Positions 7,217 through 11,508 of a stretch of 11,508 nt of DNA are shown here, piece by piece. The translations under genes and the position numbers were made by a program. The first letter of the stretch is position 1. Every line of letters begins with the position of its first letter. The stretch spans positions 1 to 11,508 of the forward strand of contig DNSH01000084.1 in NCBI GenBank assembly GCA_003499715.1. Reading direction: 5' to 3'. Source of the stretch: Candidatus Mesolinea sp. Its GTDB lineage: Bacteria > Chloroflexota > Anaerolineae > Anaerolineales > Anaerolineaceae. The notes beneath the pieces are model-generated. The model saw only the letters and a program-made list of their open reading frames with translations. It ran no database searches and was not told where the DNA came from.

Positions 7217-8617
7217 TTACTCCCAGCTCCAAGTGGTGCCGTCTTTGCTATCTTCGAGGATTACACCCAGTGCTTTGAGTTCATCACGGATTTTATCGGA
7301 AAGCGCCCAATTCTTTTGTACGCGCAGTTCATTGCGCACCTTCACCAGCAAATCGATGAATGGGTCAGCACTTGTTTGCGCCCCGGCTTGCTCCTGGAGC
7401 TGCAAGCCCAAAACGCTGGTCAGTTCGTTGAACATGGCTTGGGCTGGTTCCAATTGGGCTTGGGTGGCACCCTCTGCTCGGGCTTGGTTGATTTGCTTGA
7501 CCAGCTCGAAAATCGCAGCCATGGCAGCTGCCGTGTTAAAGTCATCATCCATGCTTTCGATGAACTGGGCATGTGCTTTTTGGGCTGCTTCAGCCAAAGC
7601 TTGGGCTTTCTCTGGGCTGATGCCAGGGGCATTGGGTAAGGCGGGTTTTTTGGCGGAAAGCAGCCGGCGGTATGCCTGTTCGGTCTGCTCCAGCACCTCA
7701 TCGCTGTAAGTGAGCGGGCTGCGATAGGAACCATTGAGCACCAGCAGCCGCATCACATCACCTGGGTGCTTCTGCAGGAATTCATCAATGGTGATCATAT
7801 TACCCACTGATTTAGACATTTTTTCAGACTTAAAAGTAAGCATGCCGTTATGAATCCAATAACGCGCAAAAGGCTTATGCGTCAGCGCTTCCGTCTGAGC
7901 GATTTCATTTTCATGATGCGGGAAGATTAAATCTGTGCCGCCGCCGTGAATATCGATTTGCTCGCCTAGATAGTGCATGTTCATGGCGGAGCATTCGATA
8001 TGCCAGCCGGGTCTGCCCTTGCCCCAGGGCGAATCCCAAGCTGGCTCACCCTCTTTGGCTGCTTTCCATAGGGCAAAATCCATGGGGTGCTCTTTGCGCT
8101 CATCCACTTGCACACGAGCGCCGGCATTCATCGTTTCTAGCTTGCGTCCCGAGAGCTTGCCGTATTCCGGGTCCGATTCCACGCGGTAGTATACGTCGCC
8201 ATCGACCACGTAAGCAGCGCCGGCATCAATGAGCTTTTGGATCATGCTGATGATGAAATCTATCTCTTGGGTAGCGCGCGGGTTGAGCGTGGCAGGTTTG
8301 ACATTGAGCGCTTCTAAATTGCGTTGGTAGTCATCGATGTAACGTTGGGCTAGGGCGAATGGATCTATGCCCAATTGTTTGGCACGCTCGATAATCTTGT
8401 CATCCACATCGGTGTAGTTCATCACAAAGCGCACTTCATAGCCAATATACTCTAAATAGCGCCGGATGATATCGAACACAATGGCGGACATGGCGTGGCC
8501 GATGTGTGCACGGTCATATACTGTCGGTCCGCAAACGTACATGCGCACTTTGCCGGGCTCCAGCGGCTGGAACTCTTCCTTAGTACGGCTCAGGGTGTTG
8601 TATATTTTCAGCGCCAT
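7217..8617 (-). CDS. cysS: Cysteinyl-tRNA synthetase
   Basis: This class I synthetase charges tRNA-Cys with cysteine. The 466-residue protein is full length. Zinc ligands that also read the cysteine thiol are at the standard positions: C29 (YVCGPTVYD), C209 (WHIECSAM), H234 and E238 (FPHHENE). The HIGH signature is at 38-41 and KMSKS at 266-270. The remaining C-terminal helical and anticodon-binding region ends with KDGTTWSWE. The ATG at 8617 has a strong Shine-Dalgarno GGAGGT at 8627-8622, only four bases away. It lies 15 bases downstream of yacL and two bases (or an overlap, depending on the start) before rlmB, so the three genes look like one operon. No T-box or other leader is possible in the short gap. 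Confidence 0.98.
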   Translation of the reverse strand: MALKIYNTLSRTKEEFQPLEPGKVRMYVCGPTVYDRAHIGHAMSAIVFDIIRRYLEYIGYEVRFVMNYTDVDDKIIERAKQLGIDPFALAQRYIDDYQRNLEALNVKPATLNPRATQEIDFIISMIQKLIDAGAAYVVDGDVYYRVESDPEYGKLSGRKLETMNAGARVQVDERKEHPMDFALWKAAKEGEPAWDSPWGKGRPGWHIECSAMNMHYLGEQIDIHGGGTDLIFPHHENEIAQTEALTHKPFARYWIHNGMLTFKSEKMSKSVGNMITIDEFLQKHPGDVMRLLVLNGSYRSPLTYSDEVLEQTEQAYRRLLSAKKPALPNAPGISPEKAQALAEAAQKAHAQFIESMDDDFNTAAAMAAIFELVKQINQARAEGATQAQLEPAQAMFNELTSVLGLQLQEQAGAQTSADPFIDLLVKVRNELRVQKNWALSDKIRDELKALGVILEDSKDGTTWSWE

Positions 8618-8632
8618 GCTTACCTCCAGCGC

Positions 8633-9709
8633 TTATTCGGTCTCGGGCTTAGCAAAAATCATCCGCCCGGCTGAAGTTTGCAGCACCTTCGTGACAGTGA
8701 CGTTAATTTCTTTGTTCATGTACTGCTGGCCGTCTTCGACGACTACCATTGTTCCGTCATCCATAAAGCCAACCCCTTGGTTGTATTCTTTCCCTTCCTG
8801 GATAATATGCACTTTGAAGCTCTCACCTGGCAACAGGATAACTTTAACGGCGTTAGCTAAATCGTTGATATTGAGCACCTTCACGCCTTGCAGCTCAGCA
8901 ATTCGGTTGAGGTTATAGTCATTCGTTAAAATAGGGCAGCGCATTTGGCGCGCAAGCACGACCAAGCGGTCATCTACTTCGCGTACGCCTTCCACGTCGA
9001 TGTCGCTGATGACGACGGGAATGTCTTCATTCTGCTGCAACTCAGCTAAAATATCCATCCCACGTCTGCCACGCTGCCTCCGCAGGGAATCCGCTGAATC
9101 GGAAACATATTGCAGCTCATTGAGTACAAAGCGGGGCACAATCAGCGTGCCATGCAAGAAGCCAGTTTTAACAATGTCAGCAATACGCCCATCGATGATT
9201 GCGCTGGTATCTACCAAAATGCGATACTCCCCTTCGACTTGCGTTTTTGAGCCTTTGCTGGAGAATCTGTTGGAAAAGTTGTGAAAAACATTACTAAATT
9301 CTTCGCCGCGCGCATAAAATAAACTTACGCCTAAGTAACTCCAAACGACAACCATCACCAAAGGTAAAATTTGCCCTAACGGGTCGGGCAGAAGCGAGAT
9401 GGGGTACGCTAATAATGCAGAGATAATCAGCCCAAGTATCAGCCCCACTAAGGCACTTAACAGCGCTCTTGGTGAGGACTTACTCATTTTTTTAGCAATC
9501 GATTGGACTGGTTTTACTGTAATCCACGGGGTGATGATGTACCCAATGATGGCGAATAAAACCACGCATATAATCACCGTGGTGCCGTCGCGGAAGGGAT
9601 AAGTGACCCAAAACGAAATCAGGTAATCATGGATCGGTGTGCCAGAAAAAAAACCAATAAGTCCAAAAACGATTGCGCCAATAATTCGGGATAAAAGTAT
9701 AGCGCTCAT
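8633..9709 (-). CDS. YacL-type PIN-TRAM domain membrane protein (putative ribonuclease)
   Basis: The 358-residue protein combines four membrane segments with a cytoplasmic PIN nuclease-like domain and a TRAM domain, as in Bacillus YacL. Hydrophobic segments lie at about 5-23, 43-63, 83-107 and 113-132. The PIN domain runs from about 163 to 285, with the acidic metal-site residues D167 (LVDTSAIIDGR), E198 (LNELQ), D246/D247 and D264 (TNDYNL) all present, so it should be competent. The TRAM domain, a presumed RNA-binding beta barrel, covers about 293-350. The biochemical substrate is not established for the family. The ATG at 9709 has Shine-Dalgarno GGAGGA at 9723-9718 with eight-base spacing, and a good sigma-70 promoter lies upstream. 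It heads the yacL-cysS-rlmB unit; Bacillus has the same genes in the same order, with others between. Confidence 0.93.
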   Translation of the reverse strand: MSAILLSRIIGAIVFGLIGFFSGTPIHDYLISFWVTYPFRDGTTVIICVVLFAIIGYIITPWITVKPVQSIAKKMSKSSPRALLSALVGLILGLIISALLAYPISLLPDPLGQILPLVMVVVWSYLGVSLFYARGEEFSNVFHNFSNRFSSKGSKTQVEGEYRILVDTSAIIDGRIADIVKTGFLHGTLIVPRFVLNELQYVSDSADSLRRQRGRRGMDILAELQQNEDIPVVISDIDVEGVREVDDRLVVLARQMRCPILTNDYNLNRIAELQGVKVLNINDLANAVKVILLPGESFKVHIIQEGKEYNQGVGFMDDGTMVVVEDGQQYMNKEINVTVTKVLQTSAGRMIFAKPETE

Positions 9710-9739
9710 GAATAAATCCTCCTATTAACGTACGAAATG

Positions 9740-9770
9740 AAAAAAAAATAAAATGATACGCTTCAATCAT
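9740..9770 (-). other. Weak hairpin followed by U9 tract at the start of the yacL leader
   Basis: On the minus strand ATGAT (9770-9766) and ATCAT (9757-9753) can pair across an eight-base loop, followed by TTT, A and nine Ts (9748-9740). This could be a weak intrinsic terminator for transcription arriving from the zinc-finger gene. However, the left arm is also the -10 box of the yacL promoter, so a transcript starting near 9759 would lack the hairpin and carry the U tract about 12-20 bases from its 5' end. Confidence 0.35.
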
Positions 9771-9794
9771 AGCACGCACAACAGAGCGCGTCAA
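9766..9794 (-). promoter_or_regulatory. Sigma-70-type promoter of the yacL-cysS-rlmB operon
   Basis: On the minus strand the -35 TTGACG (9794-9789) and -10 TATGAT (9771-9766), each matching consensus in five of six positions, are separated by exactly 17 bases. Initiation is expected near 9759, giving a leader of about 50 bases before ATG 9709. This is the most canonical promoter in the window. Confidence 0.75.
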
Positions 9795-9874
9795 ATTTAT
9801 GGCAGTTTTCTTAGAGAATTCTTATTATTGTAGGGATTATAGAACAGCCCTAAGGCAAATTAAGAGGAGATAGT

Positions 9875-10141
9875 TTAAGATGAAGCGGTTTTGCGTGAGG
9901 TGCGGCGTGTCTTTTCGTTCAAAATAGCTTTTTGATGGGCAGAAAGGGAGGCTTGCAGCTGACCCATAGCGACAGGGTCGTAAACGTAGGCATGGCAGAC
10001 ATTGCAACGCCACACCGGAAAGTCCGGCACGCTAAGCAGTTTACCGTCGATAATAGTAGTATAAGTAATGAAGCTTTGCTGGATGCGCCCGACGTAGCAA
10101 TGGGGGCAGGTTTCCGGATTGGCTGGCAAATTTGGTTTCAT
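9875..10141 (-). CDS. YgiT-type zinc-finger domain protein
   Basis: This small 88-residue protein has two CxxC pairs, C12/C15 (CPHC) and C46/C49 (CNVC), that should bind one zinc. Between them is the conserved YTTIIDGKLLSVPDFPVWRC core of YgiT-type zinc-finger proteins, followed by YDPVAMGQL. The last 20 residues are basic (KTRRTSRKTASS). This fold forms the N-terminal, toxin-binding half of MqsA-type antitoxins. Here the DNA-binding HTH half is absent, and no MqsR- or RelE-like toxin gene is adjacent, so an antitoxin role is not supported. Stand-alone copies of this domain have no known function. The ATG at 10141 lies eight bases after a perfect TATAAT and has no Shine-Dalgarno. It lies between lepB upstream and yacL downstream, probably as its own transcription unit. 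Confidence 0.82.
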   Translation of the reverse strand: MKPNLPANPETCPHCYVGRIQQSFITYTTIIDGKLLSVPDFPVWRCNVCHAYVYDPVAMGQLQASLSAHQKAILNEKTRRTSRKTASS

Positions 10142-10149
10142 GATTGCTG

Positions 10150-10155
10150 ATTATA
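10150..10155 (-). promoter_or_regulatory. -10 box TATAAT for the zinc-finger gene, near-leaderless
   Basis: On the minus strand TATAAT lies eight bases (CAGCAATC) before the ATG at 10141, predicting a 5' leader of zero to two bases. No convincing -35 is seen; the region where it should be overlaps the probable lepB terminator. Confidence 0.55.
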
Positions 10156-10164
10156 CGCTCTTTT

Positions 10165-10198
10165 AAAAATGCGTTACCTTATTTAACTTTTAAGCGCA
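10165..10198 (-). terminator. Probable intrinsic terminator of lepB
   Basis: On the minus strand, 16 bases after the lepB stop, TGCGCTTA can pair with TAACGCA (seven base pairs with one bulged C, 14-base loop), followed directly by TTTTT. The stem is modest in strength. Its position between lepB and the separately promoted zinc-finger gene supports the call. Confidence 0.4.
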
Positions 10199-10214
10199 GA
10201 CTCACCAGGCTTGC

Positions 10215-10808
10215 TTAGTGAGCTGCCTGCACCAAGTCGGGGATTACCAATGAACCAATCACATCAAATGGATAATAGATAAAAACAGCCTTACCAACGA
10301 CGTCATCCAAATCAACGAAGCCCCATTGATGCGAATCAGAGGAGTTATTCCGGTTATCCCCAAGGACAAATAAGCTGCCCTCTGGAACCTTCCATGTGCC
10401 GCTATAAGCGGGAAATGCTGCGATATATGGTTCATTCAGGGCAATGCCGTTTACATAAACAGTACCATTCTCGATCTTGACCTCATCGCCAGGAAGGCCA
10501 ATGACGCGCTTGATGTAATCCTCTTTATTATCACCCATATAGTGGAAGACGACGATATCACCGTGCTTCGGCTCGCCCAATTTATATGCCAGCTTATTGA
10601 CAATCAAAAGGTAGCCTGGTTGGAGCGTTGGTTCCATACTAATGTTTTCCACGCGCACCCGGGACGTAACAGTATTAATTGCCAAAAATAGCAGCAAGGC
10701 TAATAAGATAGTTTCCAGCGTGTCCAGCCAAAATCCGGCACGTGATTGCTTCTTTTTAATTTCAGGTCCCTCGGGTTCCGGGGAAACTTGGGTTGTAAAT
10801 TGATCCAA
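10215..10808 (-). CDS. lepB: Signal peptidase I
   Basis: This membrane serine protease (S26 family) cleaves signal peptides from exported proteins, including the non-lipoprotein secreted ones in this window. The 197-residue protein has a short cytoplasmic N-terminus, one transmembrane anchor at about 29-47, and an external catalytic domain. Visible motifs are box B NISMEPT with nucleophile S57, box C/D YIKRVIGLPGD with general base K100, and box E GDNRNNSSDSH (150-160), where the usual final Arg is His. A single-anchor protein of this size resembles SipS/SipT-type enzymes. The start is TTG at 10808: a stop lies four codons upstream in frame and no ATG precedes the catalytic Ser motif. GGAAGGA lies upstream, but about 13 bases away, which is long. 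der is 58 bases upstream on the same strand. Confidence 0.95.
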   Translation of the reverse strand: MDQFTTQVSPEPEGPEIKKKQSRAGFWLDTLETILLALLLFLAINTVTSRVRVENISMEPTLQPGYLLIVNKLAYKLGEPKHGDIVVFHYMGDNKEDYIKRVIGLPGDEVKIENGTVYVNGIALNEPYIAAFPAYSGTWKVPEGSLFVLGDNRNNSSDSHQWGFVDLDDVVGKAVFIYYPFDVIGSLVIPDLVQAAH

Positions 10809-10843
10809 TGGTTTAAATCAGTCCTTCCAGTAGGTTTATGCGT

Positions 10844-10849
10844 ATTATA
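10844..10849 (-). promoter_or_regulatory. -10 box TATAAT for lepB
   Basis: A perfect TATAAT on the minus strand lies between der and lepB, 35 bases before the TTG start, giving a leader of nearly 30 bases that contains GGAAGGA. A clear -35 is not visible. lepB may be read both from here and from the der transcript. Confidence 0.45.
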
Positions 10850-10866
10850 AACCGAATCTTCAAGGC

Positions 10867-11508
10867 TTATGTATCTTGTTCACGCTTGCGTTGCTTGAGG
10901 ACTAGGCGGATGGGTGTTCCCAAAAACGGGTATTCCTTACGGATTTGGTTTTCGATGTAACGCATATAGGTAAAGTGAGCTAAGCGCACGTCGTTACAAT
11001 ACAACATGAAAGTAGGTGGGTCCGAGCGCACCTGGGTGCCGTAATAGATGCGGAAGATTCTGCCCGAGGCAGAGGGTGGCTGGTGCATATCTTGCGCATT
11101 CTGCAGGATGCGATTGAGCTGTGATGTAGGCAGATGCGCATGGCGTTCTTCGTACACCTGTAAGGCTAAAGGTAAAATCTGATTAACACGTTTTCCACTG
11201 AGCGCAGAGACGAAAACGACAGGTACATAAGGTAAAAAGTTTAATTCTTGGCGGATGCGCTGCTCATACTCAGCCATTGTTTTTTCGTCTTTTTCTACCA
11301 GATCCCATTTGTTCGCCACTAAGATCACGGATTTCATTGCCTCTAAAATGTAGCCCGCAATATGCGTATCCTGCGCGGTGATGCCGGCAGCTGCATCGAT
11401 GACCAGTAAGGCAACATCGCAGCGCTCAATTGCCTGAAAAGAGCGCAGCACCGAATACTTCTCCACGCCAGGCTCGATGGCGCCACGCTTGCGAATGCCA
11501 GCCGTATC
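10867..11508 (-). CDS. der: Ribosome-assembly GTPase Der (EngA), 5' end outside window
   Basis: Der is a double-GTPase needed for 50S subunit maturation. The frame is open through the right edge, so the first G domain and part of the second are missing. The visible 213 residues begin exactly at the G3 motif of the second G domain (DTAGIRKRG, residues 1-9), then G4 NKWD (66-69) and G5 SALSGK (101-106). The C-terminal KH-like domain follows, from about residue 120 (YEERHAHLPTSQLNRIL ... GTPIRLVLKQRKR). The RKRG sequence after the G3 motif and the KH-like domain distinguish Der from other Era-like GTPases. A GTG at 11466 is in frame but internal. The end is intact, with a stop at 10867. It precedes lepB on the same strand. 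Confidence 0.96.
   Translation of the reverse strand, partial: DTAGIRKRGAIEPGVEKYSVLRSFQAIERCDVALLVIDAAAGITAQDTHIAGYILEAMKSVILVANKWDLVEKDEKTMAEYEQRIRQELNFLPYVPVVFVSALSGKRVNQILPLALQVYEERHAHLPTSQLNRILQNAQDMHQPPSASGRIFRIYYGTQVRSDPPTFMLYCNDVRLAHFTYMRYIENQIRKEYPFLGTPIRLVLKQRKREQDT

Noticed and set aside
7233..7709. Plus-strand open frame of 158 codons opposite cysS.
   Set aside because: Ser/Leu/Ala-rich antisense of the CysRS helical C-terminus; no family features.
8466..8918. Plus-strand open frame of 150 codons spanning the cysS-yacL junction.
   Set aside because: It runs antisense across two well-supported genes and their Shine-Dalgarno, so it is a chance frame.
9875..10808. Toxin-antitoxin locus around the YgiT-type zinc finger.
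   Set aside because: The flanking genes are lepB and yacL; no MqsR-, RelE- or HicA-like frame exists in the gaps.

Overview
This window looks like ordinary chromosome from a bacterium of the Chloroflexota, probably class Anaerolineae. That placement is inferred. It rests on three extracytoplasmic proteins with long Thr/Pro-rich linkers, a YacL-type PIN-TRAM gene next to cysS and rlmB, a DUF711 gene and a stand-alone YgiT-type zinc-finger protein. No rRNA or tRNA gene was seen to confirm it. Base composition looks even throughout. I see no mobile element, CRISPR array, prophage or toxin-antitoxin pair, and coding density is high, with no gap above about 170 bases.

Layout, left to right. On the plus strand are the 3' part of a ferritin-like/VIT1 membrane iron-handling protein, then a parvulin-type foldase lipoprotein. 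The latter overlaps by four bases (GTGA) a membrane-anchored protein with a Thr/Pro linker and an unrecognised exported domain. On the minus strand follow a DUF711 protein, a YfcE/MJ0936-type metallophosphoesterase and an exported LysM protein with a C-terminal membrane anchor. serS is on the plus strand, divergent from the LysM gene. It converges with rlmB so tightly that the two stop codons overlap. The rest is on the minus strand. In transcription order, right to left, these genes are der (5' end outside the window), lepB, a YgiT-type zinc-finger gene, and a compact yacL-cysS-rlmB unit.

The gene content is mostly core information processing (SerRS, CysRS, rRNA methylation, ribosome assembly by Der) plus envelope biogenesis (signal peptidase I, parvulin foldase, LysM protein). 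I found no convincing new multi-gene system.

The most interesting signals are regulatory. Four genes have a perfect TATAAT box only 6 to 10 bases before the ATG and no Shine-Dalgarno, which suggests leaderless or near-leaderless mRNAs. The other genes whose 5' ends lie inside the window have recognisable Shine-Dalgarno sequences, except the foldase-coupled gene. In front of the foldase gene, four copies of a roughly 14-base dyad (TACCT-N4-AGGTA type) repeat every 16-17 bases, and the last copy overlaps the TATAAT box, like an operator array.
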